DNA from: Azospirillum formosense
GTDB taxonomy: Bacteria > Pseudomonadota > Alphaproteobacteria > Azospirillales > Azospirillaceae
Direction of reading: 5' to 3'
DNA length: 64,000 bases
NCBI RefSeq assembly: GCF_040500525.1
Contig: NZ_CP159402.1
Location: forward strand, 2,107,501-2,171,500
The notes beneath the pieces were generated by a model. It did not search any database. It was not told the origin of the DNA and saw nothing but the letters and a program-made list of their open reading frames with translations. The position numbers and the translations under genes were made by a program. Below, one piece after another: positions 34,028 through 43,393 of this stretch (position 1 is its first letter; every line of letters begins with the position of its first letter).

Positions 34028-34645
34028 ATGGCGCCACCCCCCCACCGCTACGCCGGCCCGCTCCATGCCGGCCTGCGCGTCGGGCTGCTCGGCGGGTCCT
34101 TCAACCCGGCCCACGCCGGGCACCGGCACATCAGCCTGTACGCGCTGAAGGCGCTGGGGCTCGACCAGGTGTGGTGGCTGGTCAGCCCGCAGAACCCGCT
34201 GAAGCCGGTGCACGGCATGGCGCCGCTCGCCGAGCGGCTGGAGGAGGCCCGGCGCACCGCCCGCCATCCAGCCATCCGGGTCACCGCCATCGAGCGGGAG
34301 CTTGGCACCCGCTACACCGCCGACACGCTGGCCAAGCTGACGCTTCGCTATCCCAAAACGCGCTTCGTCTGGCTGATGGGGGCGGACAATCTTCGGCAAA
34401 TCCCCCGTTGGCGGCATTGGACGCGCATCTTCCGGCTGGTGCCGGTTGCAGTTCTCGCCCGTCCAACTTATTCTATAGGGGCGCTTGGTGGCATAGCCGC
34501 TCAGCGCTATGCCCGTCGCCGGGTCAGCATGCACAAGGCCAAGGGGTTGGCCGGTTCGAAAACACCGGCCTGGATTTTCCTCCGCAACCCGCTGCATCCG
34601 GCTTCGGCGACGGCGATCCGCCGGGCACGCGCCAGCGGGTCGTGA
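34028..34645 (+). CDS. nadD: nicotinate-nucleotide adenylyltransferase
   Basis: A 205-residue enzyme that makes nicotinate adenine dinucleotide, the substrate of NAD synthetase. The nucleotidyltransferase motif is GLLGGSFNPAHAGHRHIS near residues 17-34, and the C-terminal motif is HPASATAIR. LMGADNLRQIPRW is the family middle motif. I start at ATG 34028, directly after the inverted repeat; an upstream ATG at 33980 lies inside the repeat and is unlikely. Its stop overlaps the GTG of rsfS. Confidence 0.93.
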   Translation: MAPPPHRYAGPLHAGLRVGLLGGSFNPAHAGHRHISLYALKALGLDQVWWLVSPQNPLKPVHGMAPLAERLEEARRTARHPAIRVTAIERELGTRYTADTLAKLTLRYPKTRFVWLMGADNLRQIPRWRHWTRIFRLVPVAVLARPTYSIGALGGIAAQRYARRRVSMHKAKGLAGSKTPAWIFLRNPLHPASATAIRRARASGS

Positions 34646-35082
34646 CCCTGTATCGCGAGGTAGGTACCATCAACACGTTCATCGAACCGGCCGCGCCCGT
34701 TGTGCGGCCCGCGCCCGTTCCCGTTCCCCAGCCGGACGAACTGAAGGCGCTCGTCGAGAAGTCCCTGGACGACGATCAGGCCGAAGACGTCGTCGTCATC
34801 GACCTTGCCGGCAAGACCAGCATCGCCGACTACATGATCGTGGCGTCGGGCCGCAACACCCGGCACATCGCCGCCATGGCCATGAAGCTGGCCGACCGCA
34901 TGAAGCAGGCCGGCCTGCGCGGCGTCGAGGTCGAGGGCCTGAGCCAGTGCGACTGGGTTCTGGTCGACGCCGGGGACGTCATCATCCACCTGTTCCGCCC
35001 GGAAGTCCGGACCTTCTACAACATCGAGAAGATGTGGGGTCTGGAGACGCCGCGGCCCTCCGCCGAGCGCATGAGCGCCTGA
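34642..35082 (+). CDS. rsfS: ribosomal silencing factor RsfS
   Basis: A 146-residue protein that binds L14 and blocks subunit joining. The core is EDVVVIDLAGKTSIADYMIV, SGRNTRHIAAMA, and GDVIIHLFRPEVRTFYNIEK. No ATG exists near the start. GTG 34642, overlapping the nadD stop (GTGA), is the best candidate and gives a Pro-rich 35-residue N-terminus that is longer than usual. Confidence 0.9.
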   Translation: MTLYREVGTINTFIEPAAPVVRPAPVPVPQPDELKALVEKSLDDDQAEDVVVIDLAGKTSIADYMIVASGRNTRHIAAMAMKLADRMKQAGLRGVEVEGLSQCDWVLVDAGDVIIHLFRPEVRTFYNIEKMWGLETPRPSAERMSA

Positions 35083-35123
35083 CGGACGACGGTCGGGACG
35101 GGTGACGAACGGGAGTCGGACCG

Positions 35124-35582
35124 ATGCGTCTGTGGCTTGCCGCGGTTGGGCGGTCACGGACCGGTCCGGCGCGTGATCTTTATGACGAGTATGCCGGCCG
35201 CCTGTCCTGGCCGCTGACCCTGCGCGAGGTCGAGGTGAAGAAGCGCCTCGCCTCCGACGAGTTGAAGCGGCAGGAGGCGGAGCTGCTTCTGGCCGCCATC
35301 CCCGCCGGGGCCATCGTCGTGGCCCTGGACGAGCGCGGCAAGACCATCACCAGCGAAGCCTTCGCCGCCAGGATCGGCGGCTGGCGGGACCAGGGTGTCG
35401 GCGACATCGCCTTTCTCATCGGCGGAGCGGACGGCCACGGCGACGCCGTGCGGGCGCGCGCCGATTTTCTTTTGGCCTTGGGCGCCATGACATGGCCGCA
35501 TATGCTGGTGCGAGGCATGTTGGCGGAGCAAATCTACCGTGCCCAGCAAATTCTGGCCGGACACCCCTATCACCGTGCATGA
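35124..35582 (+). CDS. rlmH: 23S rRNA (pseudouridine1915-N3)-methyltransferase
   Basis: A 152-residue SPOUT-class methyltransferase acting on helix 69 of 23S rRNA. It has the full domain: [23 protein letters not shown] at the start (in two shorter pieces RLWLAAVGR and [12 protein letters not shown]), [30 protein letters not shown] with the knotted SAM site, and the C-terminal [20 protein letters not shown]. It lies 41 bp after rsfS. Confidence 0.94.
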   Translation: MRLWLAAVGRSRTGPARDLYDEYAGRLSWPLTLREVEVKKRLASDELKRQEAELLLAAIPAGAIVVALDERGKTITSEAFAARIGGWRDQGVGDIAFLIGGADGHGDAVRARADFLLALGAMTWPHMLVRGMLAEQIYRAQQILAGHPYHRA

Positions 35583-35748
35583 CTCCCATTGTGCGCGTGC
35601 GCAGGCATGCCATTTTCTGATCCGGACCAAGGCGATGCCCGCGCGAAAGGGGCATCGGCCATAAAAGAACCCCGGCCATAAGAACAATGGCATCAGACCG
35701 TTCGACCGAGACCCGCAACCCGACCGTGACAGGCGTATGAGGACCGTG

Positions 35749-37314
35749 ATGACCGAGACCAATCGTCCCCGACCCGTAGTGCTGTGCATCCTGGATGGCT
35801 GGGGCTACCGCGAGGAGCGCGAGGACAACGCCATCGCGCAGGGCAACACGCCCAACTGGGACCGGCTGTGGTCGTCGGAGCCGCGCGCCTTCCTGGAGGC
35901 GAGCGAGGAGGAGGTCGGGCTTCCCAAGGGCCAGATGGGCAACTCCGAGGTCGGTCACATGAACCTGGGCGCCGGCCGCGTCGTCCGCCAGGATCTGGTG
36001 ATGATCGACCACGCCATCGTCGAGGGCGAGCTGGAGCGCAACGCCGCGCTGACCAACCTCGCCAAGACGCTGCGGGCGTCCGGCGGGCGCTGCCACATCC
36101 TGGGCCTGCTGTCGCCGGGCGGCGTGCATTCGCACCAGGACCACATCGCGGCGCTGGCTGGCGTTCTGGCCCATGAGGGCGTCCCGGTCGAGATCCACGC
36201 CTTCACCGACGGCCGCGACGTGCCGCCGCAGAGCGCCAAGGACCAGATGGCCGAGTTCATGGCCGACGTGCACGCCCTGCCCGGCGTCACCGTCGCCACG
36301 GTCAGCGGGCGCTACTACGCCATGGACCGCGACAAGCGCTGGGACCGCGTCGCCAAGGCCTACGCCGCGCTGGTCAGCGCCGAGGGCGAAAAGGCCGCCG
36401 ACCCGATCCAGGCCATCGAGCAGAGCTACGCCGCCGGCACCCACGACGAGTTTATCCTGCCGACCGTCATCGACGGCTACACCGGCATGAAGGACGGCGA
36501 CGCCATCCTGATGGCGAACTTCCGCGCCGACCGCGCCCGCGAGATCCTGGCCGCCTTCGTCGACCCGGCCTTCGACGGGTTCGAGCGCGCCGCCGTGCCG
36601 AAGCTGGCCGCCGCCGTCGGCATGGTCGAGTACTCGTCCACCCTCGCCAAGCTGATGACGACCATCTTTCCGCCGAAATCCTTGACCAAGGTGCTGGGCG
36701 AAGTGGTCAGCGAGGCCGGATTGACCCAGTTGCGCATCGCCGAGACGGAAAAGTACCCGCACGTCACCTTCTTCTTCAACGGAGGCGAGGAGCGCGTGTA
36801 TCCGGGCGAGGACCGCATCCTGGTGCCGTCGCCGAAGGTCGCCACCTACGATCTCCAGCCGGAGATGTCCGCCGCCGAGGTGACCGACAAGGTCGTCGCC
36901 GCCGTGGACAGCGGGAAGTACGATCTGGTGGTCATCAACTACGCCAACCCGGACATGGTCGGCCACAGCGGCATCCTGTCCGCCGCCATCAAGGCGGTGG
37001 AGGCGGTGGACGCCAGCCTGGGCCGGCTGGAGGCCGCCGTGCGCGCCCAGGGCGGCGTGATGCTGGTCACCGCCGACCACGGCAACTGCGAGCTGATGAA
37101 GGACCCGGAGACCAACGGCCCGCACACCGCCCACACGCTGGACAAGGTGCCGCTGGTGCTGGTGAACGGCCCCGCCGGGGTGTCGGCGATCCGCAGCGGC
37201 CGTCTAGCCGACATCGCCCCGACGCTGCTCGATCTGATGAAGCTGCCGCAGCCGGCGGAGATGACCGGCAAGAGCCTGATCGACCGCGCCAGCGCGCGGG
37301 CCGCCGCGGAATAA
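35749..37314 (+). CDS. gpmI: 2,3-bisphosphoglycerate-independent phosphoglycerate mutase
   Basis: A 521-residue manganese-dependent glycolytic enzyme. The first metal site is LCILDGWGYR, the phosphoserine motif is QMGNSEVGHMN, the substrate loop is GGVHSHQDH, and the second metal cluster is NPDMVGHSG followed by TADHGNCE. I start at ATG 35749, with GAGGA six bases upstream, rather than ATG 35737. It precedes envC by 13 bp. Confidence 0.95.
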   Translation: MTETNRPRPVVLCILDGWGYREEREDNAIAQGNTPNWDRLWSSEPRAFLEASEEEVGLPKGQMGNSEVGHMNLGAGRVVRQDLVMIDHAIVEGELERNAALTNLAKTLRASGGRCHILGLLSPGGVHSHQDHIAALAGVLAHEGVPVEIHAFTDGRDVPPQSAKDQMAEFMADVHALPGVTVATVSGRYYAMDRDKRWDRVAKAYAALVSAEGEKAADPIQAIEQSYAAGTHDEFILPTVIDGYTGMKDGDAILMANFRADRAREILAAFVDPAFDGFERAAVPKLAAAVGMVEYSSTLAKLMTTIFPPKSLTKVLGEVVSEAGLTQLRIAETEKYPHVTFFFNGGEERVYPGEDRILVPSPKVATYDLQPEMSAAEVTDKVVAAVDSGKYDLVVINYANPDMVGHSGILSAAIKAVEAVDASLGRLEAAVRAQGGVMLVTADHGNCELMKDPETNGPHTAHTLDKVPLVLVNGPAGVSAIRSGRLADIAPTLLDLMKLPQPAEMTGKSLIDRASARAAAE

Positions 37315-37327
37315 GGCAGAACCGGGC

Positions 37328-38737
37328 ATGGGCGCAGGGCGCGATCATCCGGCGGGTGTTGCTCTGCTGCCCCTCCCCGTCTCCGTTGCGCGAGGCACCG
37401 GGCGGAGACGGGCGTTTCCCTGGCGGCCGGCCCTGCTGACCGCCACCTTGCTGGTCGTCTCCGCCGCCGCCGCGGCGCAGACCGAGTCGCCCGGCCAGAC
37501 GCTGAAGCGGGTGGAGCAGGACCTCCAGGCCGACAAGGCCCTGCAACGGCAGCTCGACCGCCAGTCCCAGACGCTCCAGAAGGAGCTGGACGAGCTGCGC
37601 GACCGGCTGGTCGGTCTGGCTGACCAGGAACGGGCGCAGGAGGACGAACTCGTCCACCTCGAAGAGTCCCTGACCACCCTGGAAACTCAGGAGCGCAGCC
37701 AGGCCGAGAAGCTGGAGGGCGAGCGGCAGCAGATCGCCGCCCTGCTCGCCGCCCTGCAGCGCGTCGCCCGCATCCCCCCGGAAGCGGCGCTGGCCCGCCC
37801 GGACGGGCCGGTGGACACGCTGCGCTCCGCCCTGCTGCTGCGCGACACGGTGCCCGCCCTGCGCGCCCGCGCCGACGCGCTGGCCCAGGCGCTGACCCGG
37901 CTGGCCGAGACGCGCGAGGCGCTGCAGGCCCAGCGCAGCCGCACCTATGCCGCCCGCCTCACCCTGATCGACCGCCAGAAGGAAATCGGCCAGCTCGTCG
38001 CCCGGCGCGAGGAGCTGTCGCGCCAGACCGAGGAGGAGCGGCAGCAGGTCGCCCAGCGCACCGCCCGGCTGACCGGTCAGGCCGCCGACCTGCGCCAGCT
38101 GATGGAGCGCATCGAGGCCGAACGCCGCGCCGCCGCCGCCATGGCCGCCAAACGCGAGGCCGAACGCCTGGAGGCGGAGCGCCGCGAAGCCGAACGCCGG
38201 CTCGCCGAGCAGCGGGCCGCGGAGCAGAAGCTGGCGGAACAGAAGGCGGCGGAGCAGCGGGCCGCCGAACAGAAACTCGCCGAGCAGCGGGCCGCCGACC
38301 AGAGGGCCAGGGCCGAGGCGGAGACCGCCCGCGCCGCGCCCGGCGCGCCCGCCGGGGAACGCCTGCCGGTGGGCGGCCGGGTGACCGTGCGCTACGGCGA
38401 GGCCGACCGCTACGGCGCGACCAGCCGGGGCGTCACCATCCAGGCCCGCGCCGGCTCGACGGTGGTGTCACCGCAGGCCGGAACGATCGTCTTCGCCGGG
38501 CCGTTCCGCGGCTATGGCCAAATCTTGATCGTGGAACACAGCCACGGATATCATAGTCTCATCGCTGGATTTGGCCGCATCGACACGGCCGTCGGACGGC
38601 GCGTGGCCACGGGGGAACCCATCGGCCTGATGCCCGCCGACGGGTCACCCGATCTTTACTTCGAGCTTCGACGTCACGGACAGCCGATCAATCCACAGCG
38701 CGGTTTCGGCGCCCCGGAGGGGAAAGGACAAGGGTAG
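37328..38737 (+). CDS. envC: murein hydrolase activator EnvC-like, degenerate M23 domain
   Basis: A 469-residue exported protein. A basic N-terminus and hydrophobic stretch (about 33-50) end at AAA-QT. A long coiled coil spans about 55-335, finishing in tandem AEQKLAEQKAAEQR-type repeats. The C-terminal LytM/M23 domain lacks zinc ligands: the HxGxD position reads SRGVTIQ and the HxH position reads IAGF. This fits EnvC, which activates amidases rather than cutting peptidoglycan. It is followed without a gap by ctpA (stop and ATG adjacent). Confidence 0.88.
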   Translation: MGAGRDHPAGVALLPLPVSVARGTGRRRAFPWRPALLTATLLVVSAAAAAQTESPGQTLKRVEQDLQADKALQRQLDRQSQTLQKELDELRDRLVGLADQERAQEDELVHLEESLTTLETQERSQAEKLEGERQQIAALLAALQRVARIPPEAALARPDGPVDTLRSALLLRDTVPALRARADALAQALTRLAETREALQAQRSRTYAARLTLIDRQKEIGQLVARREELSRQTEEERQQVAQRTARLTGQAADLRQLMERIEAERRAAAAMAAKREAERLEAERREAERRLAEQRAAEQKLAEQKAAEQRAAEQKLAEQRAADQRARAEAETARAAPGAPAGERLPVGGRVTVRYGEADRYGATSRGVTIQARAGSTVVSPQAGTIVFAGPFRGYGQILIVEHSHGYHSLIAGFGRIDTAVGRRVATGEPIGLMPADGSPDLYFELRRHGQPINPQRGFGAPEGKGQG

Positions 38738-40147
38738 ATGAGGATAGTCAAGCGTGCCGCCACCGCCGCGGCCCTGGTGTTTCTGGGGGCCGGCGTCGCC
38801 ACCGTCACCGCGCAGGTGAACAGCACCGGCAACAGTTCCGAGACTTACCGTCAGCTCAACCTGTTCGGCGACGTGTTCGAGCGCGTGCGCGCCGAATATG
38901 TCGAGTCGACGACGGACGAGCAGCTCATCGAGTCCGCCATCAACGGCATGCTCACCTCGCTCGACCCGCATTCCAGCTATCTGAACCGCAAGAGCTTCCA
39001 GGACATGCAGGTTCAGACCCGCGGCGAGTTCGGCGGGCTGGGCATCGAGGTGACGATGGAGAACGGCCTGATCAAGGTCGTGTCCCCCATCGACGAGACG
39101 CCGGCCTTCCGCGCCGGGCTGCAGCCGGGCGACCTGATCATCCAGCTCAACGGCGAGGCCGTGATGGGCCTGTCGCTGAACGAGGCGGTGGAGAAGATGC
39201 GCGGCCCGGTGGGCAGCGACATCAAGGTCACCGTGCGCCGCGGCGAGGCCGGCGAGCCGTTCGAGGTCACGCTGACCCGCGCCGTCATCAAGGTGCAGTC
39301 GGTCCGCTACCGCACCGAGGGCGACATCGGCTACGTCCGCATCACCAGCTTCAACGAGCAGACGCAGCAGGGTCTGGAGAAGGCCATCGCCTCGATCCAG
39401 CAGCAGTTGGGCGACAAGCTGAAGGGCTACGTCCTCGACCTGCGCAACAACCCCGGCGGCCTGCTCGACCAGGCGGTCTCGGTCTCCGACACCTTCCTGG
39501 AGAAGGGTGAGATCGTCTCCACCCGCGGCCGCAAGGCGGAGGAGGGCACGCGCTACAACGCCAAGCCCGGCGACCTCGCCAAGGGCCTGCCGGTCGTGGT
39601 GCTGATCAACGGCGGCTCGGCCTCGGCGTCGGAGATCGTCGCCGGCGCGCTGCAGGACCACAAGCGGGCGCTCGTCCTCGGCACCCAGTCCTTCGGCAAG
39701 GGCTCGGTCCAGACGATCATCCCGCTGCCCGGCCACGGCGCCATGCGCCTGACCACGGCGCGCTACTACACGCCGTCGGGCAAGTCCATCCAGGCGCTGG
39801 GCATCACCCCGGACATCGAGGTGCACCCGGCCCGCGTCGAGGAGACCGACCAGGGTCTGATCCGCCGCCGCGAGAGCGACCTGCGCGGCGCACTGCGCAA
39901 CCCGGACGCACCCCGCCCGGCCACCACCCAGCCGGCTCCGGCGCCGGGCGCCAGCAACGCTCCGGCCCCAGGGGCGGCTCCGGCAGCGCCGGGTGCGGCG
40001 CCGGCCCCCGCCAACGGCAACGCCCCGGCGGCGCCGTCCGCGGAGAATGGCGAGGGCGCACCCAACCAGCCGCCCTTCGACTACCAGCTGGCCCGCGCGC
40101 TCGACCTGCTGCGGGGCGTCGCCCTGTTCCAGGCCCGCGCGCATTGA
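38738..40147 (+). CDS. ctpA: S41 family C-terminal processing peptidase
   Basis: A 469-residue periplasmic protease. A signal peptide of about 25 residues is followed by a helical domain, a PDZ domain (GGLGIEVTMENGLIKVVSPI, LQPGDLIIQLNG) and the S41 domain, with Ser in GGSASASEIVAGAL and Lys in QSFGKGSVQT. A 70-residue Ala/Pro linker (about 385-440) precedes a conserved C-terminal helix (DYQLARALDLLRG). It follows envC directly; such proteases often tune cell-wall hydrolases. Confidence 0.94.
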   Translation: MRIVKRAATAAALVFLGAGVATVTAQVNSTGNSSETYRQLNLFGDVFERVRAEYVESTTDEQLIESAINGMLTSLDPHSSYLNRKSFQDMQVQTRGEFGGLGIEVTMENGLIKVVSPIDETPAFRAGLQPGDLIIQLNGEAVMGLSLNEAVEKMRGPVGSDIKVTVRRGEAGEPFEVTLTRAVIKVQSVRYRTEGDIGYVRITSFNEQTQQGLEKAIASIQQQLGDKLKGYVLDLRNNPGGLLDQAVSVSDTFLEKGEIVSTRGRKAEEGTRYNAKPGDLAKGLPVVVLINGGSASASEIVAGALQDHKRALVLGTQSFGKGSVQTIIPLPGHGAMRLTTARYYTPSGKSIQALGITPDIEVHPARVEETDQGLIRRRESDLRGALRNPDAPRPATTQPAPAPGASNAPAPGAAPAAPGAAPAPANGNAPAAPSAENGEGAPNQPPFDYQLARALDLLRGVALFQARAH

Positions 40148-40163
40148 GGGGAGTGACGGGTCC

Positions 40164-41414
40164 GTGAACGCTGCCGCCCTGCTGGGCCGCCTGAAGCCCG
40201 CGAAACGGGAACGTTCCGGACCCGGCCTGCTGGCCCGTCTCCGGCGCCGCAAGGGCGGCAGCGATTCGGACGAGGCTCCGCGCGCGCGCAAGGAGCGCCG
40301 CCCGCTGTCGCCCCTCGCCAAGAGGCTGCTCGGCGCCTACGCCGCGCTGGCCCTCGGGCTGGGCGGCCTCGGCGGCTGGCTGGCGATGAACGCGGAGCAC
40401 ACGACCGAGGCGTGGCGGGCCGCCATTCCCAGCGTCGAGGTGGCCGTGAAGGGCGCGCTGCCAGCGGCACCGCCGCCGCCGCCGCCCGCAGCGGCGGCCG
40501 CCGTTCCCGCCCAGCCGGCGCCGCCGCCCGCCGCCCCGGCGATTCCCCCGCCCCCCGCCGCGGTCGCGCCGCCTCCGCCGCCGACCGCCGTGGTTGTGAA
40601 CGAGCCGGTCACCCTGACGCCGGCTCCCGTCCCCGGCTTGGTCGAGGATTCGCGCAACGGGCCGCTGCCGCGCATCGCCGAGGACGGGCGCAAGCCCTGG
40701 CAGGTCTACGCCCGTCCCTTCCCCGCCGCCGACCGCCGCCCGCGCATCGCCATCGTGCTGGCCGAGATGGGCATCTCCGGCGTGACCACCGGCAACGCCC
40801 TGCAGAAGCTGCCGCCGACGATCACGCTGGCCTTCGTTCCTTACGCCGAGCGGCTGGACAACTGGGTCGAGCGCGCCCGCGGCAAGGGGCACGAGGTGAT
40901 GCTCTCCGTGCCCATGGAGCCGCAGGACTATCCGCGCAACGACCCCGGCCCCAACGCCCTTCTCACCATGCTGCCGCCCGAGCGCAACATGGAGCGGCTG
41001 GAATGGTCGCTGGGCAAGGCGGTGGGCTATATCGGCATCACCAGCACCACCGGCAGCAAATTCACCGCCAACCCCGACGCGGTGACCCCGGTCGTCGCGG
41101 CGATGAAGGCGCGCGGCCTGATGGTTCTGGACGCCCGCGCCAACCCGCGCAGCGTCGCTGGCACCCTGGCGGGGCAGGCGGGCGTGCCGCGGGCCTTCGC
41201 CGACCGGGTGATCGACCGCGACCTGTCGCGCGGCGCCATCGACGACCAGCTCGCCGAGCTGGAGGCTATCGCCAAGGCCAACGGCGCCGCGGTGGGCATC
41301 GGCGCCCCCTACCCCAGCACCATCGAACGGATCAACCTGTGGCTCACCGGGCTGGCCGACCGTGGCATCGCCATCGTGCCGGTCTCCGCCGTGGCCAACA
41401 TGCAGAAGCAATAA
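40164..41414 (+). CDS. divergent polysaccharide deacetylase family protein (YibQ-like, DUF610)
   Basis: A 416-residue protein from GTG 40164; GGGGAG lies about 10 bases upstream and no ATG is available. A basic cytoplasmic N-terminus, one membrane helix (about 54-73) and a Pro/Ala-rich linker (about 95-155) lead to the catalytic-fold domain: RPRIAIVLAEMGISGVTT, LSVPMEPQDYPRNDPGPN, GYIGITSTTGSKFTA and IGAPYPSTIERI. The family is a divergent NodB-like fold commonly placed after envC and ctpA. The enzymatic role is not proven. Confidence 0.88.
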   Translation: MNAAALLGRLKPAKRERSGPGLLARLRRRKGGSDSDEAPRARKERRPLSPLAKRLLGAYAALALGLGGLGGWLAMNAEHTTEAWRAAIPSVEVAVKGALPAAPPPPPPAAAAAVPAQPAPPPAAPAIPPPPAAVAPPPPPTAVVVNEPVTLTPAPVPGLVEDSRNGPLPRIAEDGRKPWQVYARPFPAADRRPRIAIVLAEMGISGVTTGNALQKLPPTITLAFVPYAERLDNWVERARGKGHEVMLSVPMEPQDYPRNDPGPNALLTMLPPERNMERLEWSLGKAVGYIGITSTTGSKFTANPDAVTPVVAAMKARGLMVLDARANPRSVAGTLAGQAGVPRAFADRVIDRDLSRGAIDDQLAELEAIAKANGAAVGIGAPYPSTIERINLWLTGLADRGIAIVPVSAVANMQKQ

Positions 41415-41419
41415 GGCGC

Positions 41420-41917
41420 ATGAGCAAGAAGCCCATTGACCGCGAGTCCCTCCCCTACCGCCCCTGCGTCGGGGTGATGCTGCTGAACGACCGCGGACAG
41501 GTCTTCGTGGCCCGGCGCTGCGACAGCAAGGACGCCTGGCAGATGCCCCAGGGCGGCATCGACGAGGGCGAGGGCGTGCATGAGGCCGCCCTGCGCGAAT
41601 TGAAGGAGGAGATCGGCACCGACAAGGCCGAGATCCTCGGGGAGACGGCGGAGAAGCTGCGCTACGATCTGCCCGACCATCTGCTGGGCAAGGTCTGGAA
41701 GGGCCGCTGGCGCGGCCAGGAGCAGGTCTGGCTGGCCGCCCGCTTCACCGGCGCGGACAGCGACATCGACCTCGCCACCGAACACCCGGAATTCGACGCC
41801 TGGAAATGGGTCGACGCCGACGACCTGCCCGGCCTGATCGTGCCCTTCAAACGCCCGGTCTACGAATCGGTCCTGGCGGAATTCGCCTCGGTGATCGCGG
41901 CGCTGCGGCGGGACTGA
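41420..41917 (+). CDS. rppH: RNA pyrophosphohydrolase
   Basis: A 165-residue Nudix hydrolase that removes pyrophosphate from 5' ends of mRNA. The Nudix box starts GGIDEGEGVHEAALRELKEE. Family marks are YRPCVGVMLLN, WQMPQGG and EFDAWKWV. It closes the block that begins at proA, five bases after the deacetylase-like gene, and converges on the ferritin-like gene. Confidence 0.93.
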   Translation: MSKKPIDRESLPYRPCVGVMLLNDRGQVFVARRCDSKDAWQMPQGGIDEGEGVHEAALRELKEEIGTDKAEILGETAEKLRYDLPDHLLGKVWKGRWRGQEQVWLAARFTGADSDIDLATEHPEFDAWKWVDADDLPGLIVPFKRPVYESVLAEFASVIAALRRD

Positions 41918-41938
41918 TTCCCGCCGCGTCCGATCCGC

Positions 41939-42757
41939 TTACGCGACCTTGGCGAGCCGCTTGGCGCGGCTTTCGATCAGCCACCAGGCGCCGCGGGCGG
42001 CGACGCTGTAGAAGCGGGTGTGCGGCTTCAGCCCGCAGGCCTTGAAGACCATCGCCACCGCGCGATCGACGTGCTTGGGCCTGTAGCGGCCGTAGGCGCG
42101 GCGCATGTAGGCTTGGTTGTAGGTCTTGTGCGCGTAGGGCTCGCCCTCCGGCGCGTTGGCCGCGTAGTAGGCGTAGGCCAGCTCGTCGTCCTCCGACTCG
42201 CCGATGCGCGACAGCGCCACCTTGAGCCGCTGGAACTTGTTGAGCTGCTCCAGCTCCAGATACTTCTTCGTGTAGGTGTAGAAGAGCTTGAAGTGGCGCA
42301 GCTCGTCGGCGGCGATGTTCTTGCAGATCAACTTGAGGACCGGCTCGTCCGTCGAGTCGCCGATGGCCGCGTAATAGCTGCTGGTGCCGGTTTCGACCAT
42401 GCAGCGGGCGATCATCTCGCCGGTGCGCGAGCCGCGGACCGAGGCATCGAGGTCAATCGGCACCTTGTAGCCGGCGCGGAAGCGCTCCACGGCCCGGTCG
42501 AAGTCGAAGGTCGGATCGACCAGCTCCGCCCACTTGCCGAGCGCCCGGCCATGCTGGACCTCCTCGACCGCCCAGCCATGCGCGACCTCCTGGAATTCGG
42601 GGTCGTCGTGGAAGACGTTGCAGAGATAGGCCGTGTAGTCGTCGGCGTTGAACTCCACCAGGGCCGCCGCCTTGATGAGCGGGACGAGATCGGGATCGAC
42701 CTTGCCGTGGTCCAGTTGATCCCAGGGAAGCTCTTCGTATTTCCAGTGCAACGCCAC
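41939..42757 (-). CDS. ferritin-like di-iron domain protein
   Basis: A 272-residue protein from GTG 42757, chosen because GGGAGTGGA lies just upstream; GTG 42802 would add 15 residues without a ribosome binding site. The complete set of di-iron ligands is visible: E35, E66-xx-H69 (EEVQH), E122 and E152-xx-H155 (DELRH). The helical spacing fits the acyl-ACP-desaturase/ferritin-like superfamily. A short basic C-terminal helix (WWLIESRAKRLAKVA) follows. Substrate unknown; it could be an oxygenase or desaturase. It lies downstream of atpC on the same strand, 197 bp away. Confidence 0.82.
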   Translation of the reverse strand: MALHWKYEELPWDQLDHGKVDPDLVPLIKAAALVEFNADDYTAYLCNVFHDDPEFQEVAHGWAVEEVQHGRALGKWAELVDPTFDFDRAVERFRAGYKVPIDLDASVRGSRTGEMIARCMVETGTSSYYAAIGDSTDEPVLKLICKNIAADELRHFKLFYTYTKKYLELEQLNKFQRLKVALSRIGESEDDELAYAYYAANAPEGEPYAHKTYNQAYMRRAYGRYRPKHVDRAVAMVFKACGLKPHTRFYSVAARGAWWLIESRAKRLAKVA

Positions 42758-42954
42758 ACTCCACTCCCGCTGCTGGCCGCCGTTCCGGGCCGGTTGTTCC
42801 ACGCTCTGACGGAGAATAGGACGATAAAAACAAAAACGCCTCGACGGACGGGCCGGGAGGCGTTCGATCCCCTAGGGGATACTATGTATGGCTGCGATGG
42901 CGCAATGCAACGGAAACGGCCCGGCCGGCGGTTGCCGCCGGGCCGCGCCCGCTG

Positions 42955-43368
42955 TCAATGCGTGGTCGCGCCGGTCGCGTCGAGCTTGGCGCGGGCGACG
43001 GCGATCTTCGCCTCCACGCGGGCCTTCTCGTCGTCGGACTTGGCGTCCTCCAGATCCTCGCCCAGGTCGCGGATCTCCTGCTCGACCTTGGCGCGGTCGA
43101 TCTCGGCGACCGCGATGGCCTCCTCGGCCAGGACGGTGCAGCGGGTCTCGGTCACCTCGGCGAAGCCGCCGGCGACGAACACCCGGTCAACCACGCGGTC
43201 AGCCTCGTAGACGTCGATCACGCCCGGACGGACGGTCGAAATCATCGGCGAGTGGCCGGCGAGGACGCCGAAGTCACCTTCCGAACCCGGCACCACGACC
43301 ATGTCGACGGGCTGCGAGGTCAGCAGCTTCTCCGGAGAGACCAGCTCGAATTCGACTTTATCGGCCAT
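42955..43368 (-). CDS. atpC: F1F0 ATP synthase epsilon subunit
   Basis: A 137-residue subunit. The N-terminal beta-sandwich (VEFELVSPEKLL, PGSEGDFGVLAGHSPMIS) is followed by a C-terminal helical pair (IDRAKVEQEIRDLGEDLEDA). It is last in the F1 operon. A GC-rich hairpin separates it from atpD. Confidence 0.96.
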   Translation of the reverse strand: MADKVEFELVSPEKLLTSQPVDMVVVPGSEGDFGVLAGHSPMISTVRPGVIDVYEADRVVDRVFVAGGFAEVTETRCTVLAEEAIAVAEIDRAKVEQEIRDLGEDLEDAKSDDEKARVEAKIAVARAKLDATGATTH

Positions 43369-43393
43369 GGGTTTCCTGGTGCCTCTTCATAAG

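Noticed and set aside
38200..38330. Repeated GC-rich sequence that might be a CRISPR or VNTR
   Set aside because: It encodes the Ala-Glu-Gln-Lys coiled-coil repeats of the EnvC-like protein; units are irregular and coding.
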